A DNA stretch of 64,000 nt from Microvirga sp. ACRRW (GTDB lineage Bacteria; Pseudomonadota; Alphaproteobacteria; Rhizobiales; Beijerinckiaceae). Under the pieces are notes generated by a model. That model was given only the letters and a program-made list of their open reading frames with translations. It searched no databases and was not told where the DNA came from. Location: contig NZ_JAKRNJ010000004.1 in the NCBI RefSeq assembly GCF_022346925.1, positions 186,001-250,000 on the forward strand, written 5' to 3'. The translations under genes were made by a program, and so were the position numbers. Below are positions 53,420-62,523 of this stretch, piece after piece. How positions within the stretch are numbered: position 1 is the stretch's first letter; each line of letters starts with the position of its first letter.

Positions 53420-54198
53420 ACGATCATGCCACAGCAGCCTTCGCCCTTCCGCTGGATGAGGCCAATCCCACGCCGCTCTACCTGCAGCTTCAGCAATCCA
53501 TCGAAGATGCCGTCCGCAAGGGTTCGCTGAAAGCGGATGATGCGCTCCCCGGTGAGCGCGATCTCGCCAAGCAGCTCGGCATTTCACGCGTCACCGTGCG
53601 CAAGGCGATCACGGGCCTCGTCAAGAAAGGCGTGCTCGTCCAGCGCTGGGGGTCGGGCACCTTCATCGCGCCGCAAATGCGCCTGGAGCAACCGCTCTCA
53701 CGCCTGTCGAGCTTCACCGACGACATGTCCGCGCGCGGCCTGCAATCCTCTGCCGTTCTCCTGAGCCGCTCCACCGGGCAAGCCTCTCCCGATGAATTGA
53801 TGGCGCTCGGCCTGTCTCCCGGCGAGACGGTGAGCCGCGTCAATCGCCTGCGCATGGCCAACGACATTCCCATGGCCATCGAGCACGCGGTTCTTCCTTC
53901 GCGCTTCCTGCCCGACCCAGCTCTTGTGAAACAATCGCTCTATTCGGCATTGCACGAGCAGGGTTGCATGCCCACTCGCGCCTTGCAGAGGCTGCACGCG
54001 GTTCTGCTGAATGAGGAACAGGCGTCCCTGCTCCACGTTCAGCCTCAGAGCCCTGCCCTTTACATCGAGCGACGCTCGTTCACGGCAACGGGCGAAGTCG
54101 TTGAGTTCACCTCGTCCTATTACCGGGGCGATGCCTATGATTTCGTGGCTGAGCTGACCATCAGCCAGCCCGAGCGGATCCATCATGATGACGCCTGA
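53416..54198 (+). CDS. GntR/HutC-type regulator with UTRA domain (NagR-like)
   Basis: A 260-residue regulator: winged helix at about 20-90 (LAKQLGISRVTVRKAI, WGSGTFI) and UTRA ligand domain at about 105-250 (LSSFTDDMSARG, IERRSFTATGEVVEF, YYRGDAYDFVAEL). DasR/NagR proteins of this type bind GlcN-6-P or GlcNAc-6-P and repress amino-sugar genes. Embedded between the kinase and the deaminase, it probably controls the whole island. ATGA overlap with the kinase sets the start. Confidence 0.88.
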   Translation: MNDHATAAFALPLDEANPTPLYLQLQQSIEDAVRKGSLKADDALPGERDLAKQLGISRVTVRKAITGLVKKGVLVQRWGSGTFIAPQMRLEQPLSRLSSFTDDMSARGLQSSAVLLSRSTGQASPDELMALGLSPGETVSRVNRLRMANDIPMAIEHAVLPSRFLPDPALVKQSLYSALHEQGCMPTRALQRLHAVLLNEEQASLLHVQPQSPALYIERRSFTATGEVVEFTSSYYRGDAYDFVAELTISQPERIHHDDA

Positions 54199-55237
54199 CA
54201 ACACTTCTTCCACCATGACCGCCATGCTGAGCGAGGCCCGCGAGGCGCCGCAGGTTGTGGCGCGCCTGCTCGACAGCAATGCAGCCCTGTGCCGCGATCT
54301 AGGTGAGCGCCTGCGCGCATCGCCGCCGCCCTTCGCGGTCACCTGCGCGCGCGGCAGCTCGGACAACGCAGCCACCTTCGTTAAATACCTGCTTGAGATT
54401 CATTCTGGCCTCGTGACGGCCTCCGTCGGCCCATCCGTGACCTCGGTCTACGAAGCCCGTCCGCGCATGCGCGACGCGCTCTTCCTGGCCGTGTCGCAAT
54501 CGGGCCGCAGCCCCGACATTCTCAATCTTGCTCAAGCCGGACGCGATGATGGCGCGCTGACGGTCGCGCTCGTCAACGACACCACCTCGCCGCTGGCCTC
54601 CACCTGCGAGGTTGTGCTGCCGCTGCACGCGGGCCCCGAGAAGAGCGTCGCCGCGACGAAATCCTTCATCGCGGCACTGGCCGCGGGCTTTCAGCTCGTC
54701 GCGCATTGGTCGCAGGACAAGGAGCTTCTCGCCGCTCTCGATACCCTGCCGGACGTCCTCGCGAAGGCGGCCGACACCGACTGGTCGGCGGCGCTTTCCG
54801 AACTCTCGCAGGCCAATAACCTCTTCGTCGTCGGACGCGGTGTCGGCTTCGCGGTTGCACAGGAAGCCGCCCTCAAGCTGAAGGAAACCTCCGGCGTGCA
54901 TGCGGAAGCCATGAGCGCCGCCGAGTTGATGCACGGTCCCTGGACTCTGGCGGGCGATCACTTCCCGATCCTTGTCTTGAGCCAGCGCGACGAGACCCTG
55001 AGCGGCGTGAACGATCTCGTCACGAAGCTCAAAGAGCAGGGCGTGCCTGTCGTCGTGGCCGGCGCGGCCGAGGGACCTGCGACGGTGATGCTGCCCTCCG
55101 TCGACAACGTGCACCCTTATCTTGCTCCGATTGCCATGATCCAGAGCTTCTACCCTCTCGTGAATGCCATTGCCCTGACGCGCGGCCGCAACCCGGACAA
55201 TCCTCCGCGCCTGCGCAAGGTGACGGAGACGGTCTGA
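54185..55237 (+). CDS. SIS-domain glucosamine-6-phosphate deaminase (NagB-II/GlmS-like)
   Basis: A 350-residue protein with two SIS domains (about 45-170 and 205-335), like the isomerase half of GlmS but without the glutaminase domain. Key blocks are ARGSSDNAATFVKY, VSQSGRSPDI, GPEKSVAATKSF and LKLKETSGVHAEAMS. NagB-II enzymes turn GlcN-6-P into fructose-6-P and ammonia. It overlaps the regulator gene by 14 bases, and its last base is the A of the nagA start. Confidence 0.85.
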   Translation: MMTPDNTSSTMTAMLSEAREAPQVVARLLDSNAALCRDLGERLRASPPPFAVTCARGSSDNAATFVKYLLEIHSGLVTASVGPSVTSVYEARPRMRDALFLAVSQSGRSPDILNLAQAGRDDGALTVALVNDTTSPLASTCEVVLPLHAGPEKSVAATKSFIAALAAGFQLVAHWSQDKELLAALDTLPDVLAKAADTDWSAALSELSQANNLFVVGRGVGFAVAQEAALKLKETSGVHAEAMSAAELMHGPWTLAGDHFPILVLSQRDETLSGVNDLVTKLKEQGVPVVVAGAAEGPATVMLPSVDNVHPYLAPIAMIQSFYPLVNAIALTRGRNPDNPPRLRKVTETV

Positions 55238-56373
55238 TGACTTTCGCGCTCACAGGTGCCCGCATCTTCGACGGCACGAACATGCTGGAAGGCCGGGCTG
55301 TCGTGGTTCAGGACGGCACCATTCTCGCCGTTCCTCATGAGCGCGACCTCGGCGCAGGCATCAAGCGGCGAGCGGTGACAGGGCTGTTGGCTCCCGGCTT
55401 CATCGACGTTCAGGTGAATGGTGGCGGCGGCATCATGTTCAATGATGTGCGCAGCGCCGAGGGGCTCAGGCTCATCGCCGCCGCGCATCGTAAATATGGA
55501 ACGACTGGCCTGCTGCCGACCTTCATCACCGATACGCGCGAGAAGATGGCGGAGGCCGTCGAGGCCATGCGCGGCGCGCTTGCGTCGCACGTTCCCGGCG
55601 TGCTCGGCATTCATGTCGAAGGTCCGTTCATCAACCCTAAACGCAAGGGCGTTCACAACGCCGCCTTCATGCGCGCCATGGAAGAGGAGGATTTCGACAT
55701 CCTCTCCTCTTTAAAGGAAGGCCGCACGCTCGTGACACTCGCGCCCGAGTGCAACAGCATGGAATTCATCGCGCGGCTGTCCGCCGCAGGTGTCCTCGTT
55801 TGCGCCGGACATACAGCGAGCGATTACGACACGGTGATGGAAGCGATTCGTCACGGTCTTCGCGGCTTCACGCACCTCTACAATGCCATGCCGCCGCTTG
55901 CCGGGCGCGAGCCGGGCCCCGTGGGCGCTGCACTTAACAATCGCGACACCTGGTGCGGCATCATCGTCGATGGATATCACGTGAGCGATGCCGCCCTGCG
56001 CCTTGCCGTCGCAGCCAAGGGCACCGAGCGGATGATGCTGGTCACCGACGCCATGGCGGTGACCGGTACGAGCATGAAGACATTCGACCTTCATGGCCGC
56101 ACGATCTACCGCAAAGACGGAAAGCTTTCGACGGAAGACGGAACGCTTGCAGGTTCCGATCTCGATATGGCCACGGCCGTGCGCAACAGCGTAGAGCGCT
56201 TGGGCCTTGCCCTGCCCGACGTGCTACGCATGGCCTCTTTTGTGCCTGCCGCTTTCCTGAGACTCGATCACGAACTCGGACGCATCGCTCCGGGCTACCG
56301 CGCCGATTTCGTTCTGCTCGATGAGGGCCTGCACGTGCAGGATACCTGGATCGGCGGCGAGGGGCTGCTCTAA
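55237..56373 (+). CDS. nagA: N-acetylglucosamine-6-phosphate deacetylase
   Basis: A 378-residue amidohydrolase that removes acetate from GlcNAc-6-P. Metal and catalytic residues are visible: Glu in HVEGPFINP, His in CAGHTAS, His in FTHLYNAM and the catalytic Asp in VTDAMAVTG. The stop overlaps the stop of the convergent GNAT gene. It is the last gene of the kinase-regulator-deaminase-nagA operon. Confidence 0.94.
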   Translation: MTFALTGARIFDGTNMLEGRAVVVQDGTILAVPHERDLGAGIKRRAVTGLLAPGFIDVQVNGGGGIMFNDVRSAEGLRLIAAAHRKYGTTGLLPTFITDTREKMAEAVEAMRGALASHVPGVLGIHVEGPFINPKRKGVHNAAFMRAMEEEDFDILSSLKEGRTLVTLAPECNSMEFIARLSAAGVLVCAGHTASDYDTVMEAIRHGLRGFTHLYNAMPPLAGREPGPVGAALNNRDTWCGIIVDGYHVSDAALRLAVAAKGTERMMLVTDAMAVTGTSMKTFDLHGRTIYRKDGKLSTEDGTLAGSDLDMATAVRNSVERLGLALPDVLRMASFVPAAFLRLDHELGRIAPGYRADFVLLDEGLHVQDTWIGGEGLL

Positions 56374-56816
56374 ACGACTTTGCTTTTCTCGTAGAAGATG
56401 AAGCTGCGTTTGCACCCCGCGAATTCCCGTTCGTATTCGCGGGTCACGCGCCAGCCGTGGCGCTCATAGAAGCGCCGTGCGCCGTGATTGTCGCGGAAAC
56501 ATTCCAGACTTTTTGCGCCGCGCGCTTCCGCCTCTGCGAGAAGCCGCGCGCCGCCGCCCTGCCCGCTCGCGTCCGGATCCATGAACAGCATGTCGATATG
56601 GCCGTCGGTTATCAGCAGGAAGCCCGTGAGCGTTTCGCCCGAGCGTGCGACCAGCATGCGCTCCCAGGCAAAGGCAAACCGCGCCATGAAGAAGGCGATG
56701 TCGTGATCGTCGATCACCTCCGCTTCCAGAATGTTCGCAAAGGCCAGAGCATAGGATCTCTGCGCGATCCCCGCCATGAAAGGAATGTCGTCCGGTTCTG
56801 CCGGTCTGACGATCAA
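56370..56816 (-). CDS. GNAT family N-acetyltransferase
   Basis: A 148-residue acetyltransferase with the acetyl-CoA loop (GQGGGARLL) and the ERHGW segment typical of GNATs. Substrate unknown. It is the last gene of the ABC transporter operon on the minus strand (ATGA overlap with the permease gene), so it might act on an imported amino-sugar or peptide. Confidence 0.8.
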   Translation of the reverse strand: MIVRPAEPDDIPFMAGIAQRSYALAFANILEAEVIDDHDIAFFMARFAFAWERMLVARSGETLTGFLLITDGHIDMLFMDPDASGQGGGARLLAEAEARGAKSLECFRDNHGARRFYERHGWRVTREYEREFAGCKRSFIFYEKSKVV

Positions 56817-57637
56817 GACTGCCCCCTCAAGCGCGGATCGAGCGTATCGCGCAGGGCATCGCCCAAGAGGTTGAAGCCGAACGATAGGAAGAGAATCGCG
56901 AACCCGGCGAAGATAGCGCTCCAGGGCGAGAGCATGAGGAAGTTGCGGCCCTCTGAGAGCATCAGTCCTAGCGAAGGCGTTGGCGGCTGCGTGCCGAGGC
57001 CGAGGAAGGAGAGCGAGGCCTCCACCAGGATGGCGGCGGACAGCAAGAGGCTCGTCTGCACGAGAATGACGGAGGCAAGGTTCGGCAGAATATGCAGGAA
57101 GATGATGCGTGCATCGGACGCGCCGATGGCCTTGGCGCCGGCCACGAACTCGCTCTCGCAGAGAACGAGCGCCGGACCGCGCAAGAGCCTCGCGAAGATT
57201 GGCGTATAGACCACCGCGATGGCGGCTGCCGCGCTAAAGGTATGCGGGCCGAGAACGGCGATGATGCCGATGGCGAGCAGCATGACGGGGAAGGCGAACA
57301 GCACATCCATGACGCGCATGATGATCCGGTCGAGCCAGCCGCGATAATAGGCGGCCATCAGACCGAGCGTTCCACCCGCAAGCAACGCGATGCCGACGGC
57401 GAGCACGCAGGCGATGAAAGATGTGCGGTAGCCGTAGAGAATGCGCGTGAGCACATCGCGCCCCAACTGGTCGGTGCCGAGCCAGTTGAGCGCGGTCGGC
57501 CCTCTCAGGCGGCGCGCGACGCTTTGTGCCATCGGGTCATAGGGCGCGAACAAGGGAGCGCCGATAGCGAGGACGACCTGGATCACCACCAGCAGCACGG
57601 CAAATGTGAGGAGCTTGTTCTTGGCCAAAAACTTCAC
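56813..57637 (-). CDS. Peptide/nickel-type ABC transporter permease (DppC-like)
   Basis: A 274-residue permease with about six helices, an N-terminal DppC-type cytosolic start, and the EAA-like loop EFVAGAKAIGASDARIIFLHILPN. It pairs with the DppB-like gene directly upstream, 3 bases away. In context the cargo may be muropeptides or amino sugar-peptides rather than plain dipeptides. Confidence 0.88.
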   Translation of the reverse strand: MKFLAKNKLLTFAVLLVVIQVVLAIGAPLFAPYDPMAQSVARRLRGPTALNWLGTDQLGRDVLTRILYGYRTSFIACVLAVGIALLAGGTLGLMAAYYRGWLDRIIMRVMDVLFAFPVMLLAIGIIAVLGPHTFSAAAAIAVVYTPIFARLLRGPALVLCESEFVAGAKAIGASDARIIFLHILPNLASVILVQTSLLLSAAILVEASLSFLGLGTQPPTPSLGLMLSEGRNFLMLSPWSAIFAGFAILFLSFGFNLLGDALRDTLDPRLRGQS

Positions 57638-57640
57638 GGC

Positions 57641-58588
57641 TCAAGCCCTCACGCGCGGATCGACGAGAATGTAGAGGAAGTCGACGAGGAAATTCACGAT
57701 GACGAAACCTGCCGTCACCACCAGGATCGTCGCCTGGATGAGCGGATAATTGCGCTCGGCAATCGCGCCGAGAATCAGGCGGCCGAGACCCGGAATGGCG
57801 AAGACCTGCTCGACGACAATGGCGCCGCCCAGCAGATAGCCCGTCATGATGCCGACGCTTGTCAGAAACGGAATGAGCGCGTTGCGCAGAGCATGCTTGT
57901 AAACCACGCTCCGTTCCGGCAGGCCCTTCGCGCGGGCCGTGCGAACATAGTCCTGCCCCAGCGCATCGAGCATGGCGGACCGCACGAGACGCGAGAGATT
58001 GGCAAGAATCGGAAGAGCGAGCGCGATGGACGGCAGCAGCATGCGCTGCAGATTGCCGAGAGGATCATCAAAGAATGGCACATAGCCCAGCGAAGCGAAG
58101 CTCGGCGCCCATGAAGACAGCAGCAGGATCATGACGATGCCGAGCCAGAACGAGGGGATCGTGAGGCCTGCAATCGCTCCGACGCGCATGGCCACGTCGG
58201 CGGCTCCGCCGCGTGTTTGCGCCATCAGGCAGCCGACGGGAACCGCCAGAACGGCGCCGATGACGAGAGCAAGAACGGTCAGTTCGAGCGTCGGCCAGAG
58301 GTGAATGAGAATCTCAGTAGCGACAGGACGCCCCGTCCAGAGAGAGGTTCCGAAATCGCCGCGCAGCGCGGACCCGGCCCAAATCAGATATTGCTCGACG
58401 ATGGGCCGGTCGAGGCCTACACGACGATTGAGCTCGGCCATGCGTTCCGGCGTGATCTCGGTATTGGCCCCGAGCATGATCGCCACCGCATCGCCGGGGA
58501 TCATCCGGATCATCAGGAACACGATGATCGAGACGCCGAAGAGCACGACGACGAGATCGATCAGCCGCGCGATCAGAACGCGATTCAT
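57641..58588 (-). CDS. Peptide/nickel-type ABC transporter permease (DppB-like)
   Basis: A 315-residue permease with the DppB family N-terminus and helices, and the EAA-like loop YVRTARAKGLPERSVVYKHALRNALIP. It forms the channel with the DppC-like protein. A hairpin in the gap to the binding-protein gene should reduce its expression relative to the receptor. No ATPase gene is found in the operon. Confidence 0.88.
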   Translation of the reverse strand: MNRVLIARLIDLVVVLFGVSIIVFLMIRMIPGDAVAIMLGANTEITPERMAELNRRVGLDRPIVEQYLIWAGSALRGDFGTSLWTGRPVATEILIHLWPTLELTVLALVIGAVLAVPVGCLMAQTRGGAADVAMRVGAIAGLTIPSFWLGIVMILLLSSWAPSFASLGYVPFFDDPLGNLQRMLLPSIALALPILANLSRLVRSAMLDALGQDYVRTARAKGLPERSVVYKHALRNALIPFLTSVGIMTGYLLGGAIVVEQVFAIPGLGRLILGAIAERNYPLIQATILVVTAGFVIVNFLVDFLYILVDPRVRA

Positions 58589-58616
58589 GAAAACCCAGCT
58601 CTCCTGAAATAGAAAA

Positions 58617-58645
58617 GCACCGGCGCAGGCAATTCGCGCCGGTGC
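58617..58645 (-). terminator. Attenuator hairpin between binding-protein and permease genes
   Basis: GCACCGGCGC and GCGCCGGTGC form a 10-bp stem with a 9-base loop. Read on the minus strand it is followed by TTTTCTATTTC, a proper T-rich tail. It lies directly after the binding-protein stop, consistent with partial termination that keeps receptor levels above permease levels. Confidence 0.75.
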
Positions 58646-58656
58646 GAGAGTCGAAC

Positions 58657-60156
58657 TTAGTAGGATGCGCCGCGCAGCATCATCAGCGAGCGGTTCGGCA
58701 TGACGTCATAGCCCTTCAGCTTGTCGTTCATGGCCGAGAACAGCGTGCCATAGGTCAGGTGCGCGACCGGACCCGAGCAGGCGAGCTTCTTCTGCACCTG
58801 ATCGTAGGCCTTCTTGCGCTCGGCCTGATCCGAGAGAGTGCGCGCCTTGTCGAGCAGGCCGTCGATCTCCGCGTCCGAATACTTGAACACGTTGGTCGAT
58901 CCGCCCGTGCGGAACGTGCGGTAGAAGTACTCGTCCGGATCGGGCTGGCCCGCATTGATGGAAGCGAACATGTCGAAGTTGCTGTTGCGCCAATCCTGAA
59001 TGAACTGGCCCTGCTCCTGGTTGACCAGCTCGACCTTGAAGCCTGCCTTGTTCAGCTGCTCCTGCACTACCTGCGCCACATCCTTGATATCCTGACGCGG
59101 CAGCACCTTCATGGAAACGGCAACCGGTGTCGCAACGCCTGCTTCCTTCAACAGTGCCTGAGCCTTCGAGGGATCGTGCGCGTAGCAGGAGAACTCCTTC
59201 ACATCGAGCGCCCAAGATTTGAGCGCCGGAGAGAGAGGACCGCCGGGAACGCCCGCGCCGAAGAGCGCCGCATCCACGATCTCCTTGCGGTTGATCGCGT
59301 AATTCACGGCCTCGCGCACCTTCGGATTGTCGAAGGGCGGCTTCGATACGTTCAGGCCGATCAGCGTGTAGGCGAGATCCATGGTCTCGGCGAGCTTCAC
59401 GCTCGGCTTGCCCTTGAGCTGAAGAGCCGTTGCCGCGTCGATGTTAGGCAGGAGCGCATATTGGCCGTTGGTCAGGCCCACCTGACGCGTGGCCGATTCA
59501 GGCACGATGTTGAACTTGAGCCCCGAGAGCTTGGGCAGCCCCTTCTCCCAATAGGCATCGTTCTTGGAGAGCAGGATATAGCCGTTGGGCTGCCATTCCT
59601 GGAACTTGAACGGACCAGTGCCGACAGGCGTCTTCTGCAACGCGTCCTTGTTGGCTTCAAAAGAGCGCGGCACGATGGCGATGGTGGCGAGCGACGAAAG
59701 AAGCGCTGCGGACGGCTCCTTCAGCTTCAGCTCGACGGTCTGCGCGTCAACGGCGTTGGCGCTCTCGACTGCCGAGAGACGGCTGGCGAGGGGCGAAGCG
59801 ATATCTTTGCTCAAAAGGCGCTTCACGGAAGCGACCACATCGGCAGCCTCCATGGCCGAGCCGTCATGGAATTTCACGCCGGAACGCAGCTTGAAGGTAT
59901 AGGTCTTGCCGTCAGGCGAAACGGTCCAGGATTCGGCCAAACTCGGAACGGTCTTCAAATCCTTGTCGATGGCGGTAAGACCCTCGTAGATGTTGCCGTT
60001 CACCACCATGAAGCTCGGAAAGGCGGTGATGAGGTGGGGGTCGAGGCCGGTCGGGCTATTATCCGCGCCGATCTCCAGAACCTGAGCCGAAGCGGTGGCC
60101 ATCGCAGCCACCATGAAACCCGCGCTGAGTGTGCTGCGCAGTGCTGACCTGAACAT
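58657..60156 (-). CDS. Peptide-type ABC transporter substrate-binding protein (DppA/OppA family)
   Basis: A 499-residue SBP of the peptide-binding family 5. It has a signal peptide (LSAGFMVAAMATASA near residue 10-24) and the SBP5 core (DNSPTGLDPHLITAF, LAESWTVSPDGKTYTFKLRSGVKFHDG). Sequence cannot fix the ligand. Next to anmK, murQ and an AmiE-like hydrolase, a muropeptide or anhydro-muropeptide is plausible. It shares a 139-base divergent promoter region with anmK. Confidence 0.88.
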   Translation of the reverse strand: MFRSALRSTLSAGFMVAAMATASAQVLEIGADNSPTGLDPHLITAFPSFMVVNGNIYEGLTAIDKDLKTVPSLAESWTVSPDGKTYTFKLRSGVKFHDGSAMEAADVVASVKRLLSKDIASPLASRLSAVESANAVDAQTVELKLKEPSAALLSSLATIAIVPRSFEANKDALQKTPVGTGPFKFQEWQPNGYILLSKNDAYWEKGLPKLSGLKFNIVPESATRQVGLTNGQYALLPNIDAATALQLKGKPSVKLAETMDLAYTLIGLNVSKPPFDNPKVREAVNYAINRKEIVDAALFGAGVPGGPLSPALKSWALDVKEFSCYAHDPSKAQALLKEAGVATPVAVSMKVLPRQDIKDVAQVVQEQLNKAGFKVELVNQEQGQFIQDWRNSNFDMFASINAGQPDPDEYFYRTFRTGGSTNVFKYSDAEIDGLLDKARTLSDQAERKKAYDQVQKKLACSGPVAHLTYGTLFSAMNDKLKGYDVMPNRSLMMLRGASY

Positions 60157-60216
60157 GCGTCTTGTCCTCCCTTGGAAGCCGCCAGGAATTTATAGAGCAG
60201 GACGCATGGCCTGTCA

Positions 60217-60275
60217 TGGTCCAATCTCATACCACTCTGGACCGTCTCAGTTCCTGTGCTATGGTCCGGTAACCA
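60217..60275. promoter_or_regulatory. Divergent promoter region with TGGTCC words
   Basis: Between the binding-protein gene and anmK the words TGGTCC (60217), GGACC (60239) and TGGTCC (60262) occur, with TGGT-CCGGTA-ACCA at 60262-60275 as an inverted repeat and a wider TGGT/ACCA pair at 60217-60234. They resemble half-sites of HutC/DasR-type GntR operators (TGGTC/GACCA). Confidence 0.4.
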
Positions 60276-60295
60276 GCCTGTTCCCGGAGGAAACG

Positions 60296-61393
60296 ATGCC
60301 CCAGCGCCCGCCCATCAAAGCCATCGGCGTGATCAGCGGAACATCCATGGACGGCATCGACGTCTCCATGGTCGAGACGGATGGGGAAGCCTTCGTGAAG
60401 CCGGGCCCGGGACGCACTTTCTCCTACCCCGCCGGCCTGCGAAAGACGCTGCAGGAGCTGATTGCCGAACCCGCGCGCGCCCAGAGCGAGCCGCTGGAGG
60501 ATCTGGAGCAGGCGGTCACCCAGGCCCATATCGGCGCCATTCGCCGCTTCATGGAAGAGGAAGGCATCTCCACAAAGGATGTGAGCCTGATCGGTTTCCA
60601 TGGGCAGACCGTCTATCACCGTCCGGAAACCCGCTTCACGCGGCAGCTCGGTCTCGGCGCCACGGTCGCGCAGGACCTCGGCATCGACACGGTGTACCGC
60701 TTCCGCCACGCCGACGTGGCCTCGGGCGGCGAAGGCGCGCCCTTCGTTCCGCTTTATCATCGCGCGCTTGCGAGCAAGCTCCCGCAGCCGATCATGATCC
60801 TCAATCTCGGCGGCGTCGGAAACGTCACCTATATCGACGGCGAGACGGTGATCGCCTTCGACACGGGGCCGGCAAGCGCCCTGCTCGACGATTTTCTTCT
60901 GCGCCGCCGCGGCCTGAGCTTCGACGAAAACGGCAGGCTCGCCGCATCCGGCAGGGTAGATGAGAAACTCGTGGCGGAGTTCATGAACAATCCCTTCTTC
61001 GACCGCCCCGCTCCCAAGTCGCTCGACCGGCAGGATTTCCACGCTCGCGCCAAGAGCGTGGAGGCGCTCTCGGATGAGAATGGCGCAGCGACGCTCGCGG
61101 CCTTCACCATCGAATCCGTTATTGCCGCTCTTCGCCATGTCCCGCACGCGCCGCAGCGTTGGCTCGTGACCGGCGGCGGGCGCCTCAACGCACATTTCAT
61201 GCGCCGTCTGCACGAACGCCTCGGCGTTCCCGTCGATCCCGTGGAATCGGTTGGCTGGAACGGCGATTTCCTCGAAGCGCAAGCCTTCGGCTATCTCGCC
61301 GTCCGCTCGACGCTCGGGCTTCCTTTAAGCCTTCCCACCACGACGGGCGTGCCCCATCCAATGCCCGGCGGCGAACTGAATCGCGTCGCTTGA
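60296..61393 (+). CDS. anmK: Anhydro-N-acetylmuramic acid kinase
   Basis: A 365-residue AnmK with the N-terminal GVISGTSMDGIDVSMVE and the kinase motifs FDTGPASALLDD and WLVTGGGRLN. It opens and phosphorylates 1,6-anhydroMurNAc to MurNAc-6-P, the substrate of MurQ. GGAGGAAACG is a strong ribosome site; the longer upstream frame is not used. It is the first gene of the anmK-hydrolase-murQ-kinase run. Confidence 0.95.
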   Translation: MPQRPPIKAIGVISGTSMDGIDVSMVETDGEAFVKPGPGRTFSYPAGLRKTLQELIAEPARAQSEPLEDLEQAVTQAHIGAIRRFMEEEGISTKDVSLIGFHGQTVYHRPETRFTRQLGLGATVAQDLGIDTVYRFRHADVASGGEGAPFVPLYHRALASKLPQPIMILNLGGVGNVTYIDGETVIAFDTGPASALLDDFLLRRRGLSFDENGRLAASGRVDEKLVAEFMNNPFFDRPAPKSLDRQDFHARAKSVEALSDENGAATLAAFTIESVIAALRHVPHAPQRWLVTGGGRLNAHFMRRLHERLGVPVDPVESVGWNGDFLEAQAFGYLAVRSTLGLPLSLPTTTGVPHPMPGGELNRVA

Positions 61394-61396
61394 ACG

Positions 61397-62422
61397 ATGC
61401 CTCTCGCGGATTTCATCGATCGGGCATTTGCCCCTGCTACAGCATCCATTGAGCGCGGCGACATTCCCGGCGCCGTCCTCGGCATCGTCACGGCAAGCGG
61501 AGAGCGTGCTGTATGCTGGAAAGGCTTGGCGCAGATCGAGCCACGTGAGGAAAACCTCTCACGTGAAACATGGTTCGACCTCGCCTCGCTTACCAAAGTG
61601 ATCTTCACCACGACCGCTATCCTGAAGCTCGTGGAGGAAGGCCGCATCGCCCTCGACGATCCGCTGGTCAAAGTCATTCCCGATCTGCGCCAATACGACA
61701 TGAACGCCGCCGAGCGGCGTCTCACGTTCCGGCAATGCCTGGCGCATCAGACGCATCTGCCCGCCGTCGAGCCGCTCTATACCTACGGCCAGGACCCGGA
61801 CACCTTGCGCGCCTTCATTCTCCAGCGCGTGTGGCAAAGCGGGCCGCCGGTTTATTCCGACATCAACTTCATGCTGCTCGGCATCGCCATCGAGCGCATC
61901 ACCGGAAAGCCGCTGATCGACCAGCCGCTTCCCGACACTTTCTCGTTCCGGCCGGATCCAAATCTCTGCGCCGCCACCGAGCGCTGCACATGGCGCGACC
62001 GCGTGATCCGCGGCGAAGTGCATGACGAGAATGCCTTCGCGCTCGGCGGCGCATCCGGCCATGCCGGATTGTTCGGCACCATCGATGCCGTGCTGAACTT
62101 CGCCCAAGGGATTCTCGACGGCTCAGTTCTTTCCCCCCAATCGCTCGATGCCATCCGTACCCGCGTGTCGGAGAAACGTACCCTAGGCTGGGAAGGCGCC
62201 TATTCCGGCTGGCACGGAGGCGATGCCTGCTCTCCCACCAGCATCGGTCATACAGGCTTTACCGGCACCGGCCTCTGGCTCGACTTCGAGCGCGGCCTTG
62301 CCTGGTCCCTCTTGACCAACCGGGTGCATCCTTCCCGGCACAAAGACAGCGGAATCTTAAATCTCCGGCGCGCAACGGGCGAGCGCGCGATCGCGTTGTT
62401 CGACGATCGGACGGGCTTTTAA
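61397..62422 (+). CDS. Serine hydrolase of the beta-lactamase/PBP-like family (AmiE-like by context)
   Basis: A 341-residue beta-lactamase-fold hydrolase with the SxxK motif SLTK (near residue 64), a YSD motif (VYSDINF) and HTGFTGTG in place of KTG. It has no signal peptide, so it acts in the cytosol. The Bacillus AmiE/YbbE amidase of murein recycling belongs to this superfamily, and here the gene lies 3 bases after anmK. It may cleave MurNAc-peptide amides; a beta-lactamase or esterase role is less likely. Confidence 0.8.
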   Translation: MPLADFIDRAFAPATASIERGDIPGAVLGIVTASGERAVCWKGLAQIEPREENLSRETWFDLASLTKVIFTTTAILKLVEEGRIALDDPLVKVIPDLRQYDMNAAERRLTFRQCLAHQTHLPAVEPLYTYGQDPDTLRAFILQRVWQSGPPVYSDINFMLLGIAIERITGKPLIDQPLPDTFSFRPDPNLCAATERCTWRDRVIRGEVHDENAFALGGASGHAGLFGTIDAVLNFAQGILDGSVLSPQSLDAIRTRVSEKRTLGWEGAYSGWHGGDACSPTSIGHTGFTGTGLWLDFERGLAWSLLTNRVHPSRHKDSGILNLRRATGERAIALFDDRTGF

Positions 62423-62489
62423 GGATGTCCGCAAAAATCTGGTGACCTGAGCCGCGAGAGGCTCGGCGCCGATTGCTGGGGCTGCCAAC

Positions 62490-62506
62490 TGGTCCTATAG
62501 TGGTCT
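62490..62506. promoter_or_regulatory. TGGTCC/TGGTCT pair upstream of murQ
   Basis: TGGTCC and TGGTCT stand as direct repeats 11 bases apart, 18 bases before the murQ start, and match the words found in front of the island's other units. A shared GntR-type site is suggested. Confidence 0.35.
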
Positions 62507-62523
62507 GAAAGAAAGTTGGTAGA

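Noticed and set aside
58642..60147. A 501-codon plus-strand frame opposite the SBP gene
   Set aside because: Antisense shadow of a GC-rich gene; the minus-strand SBP has a signal peptide and family motifs, the shadow has none.
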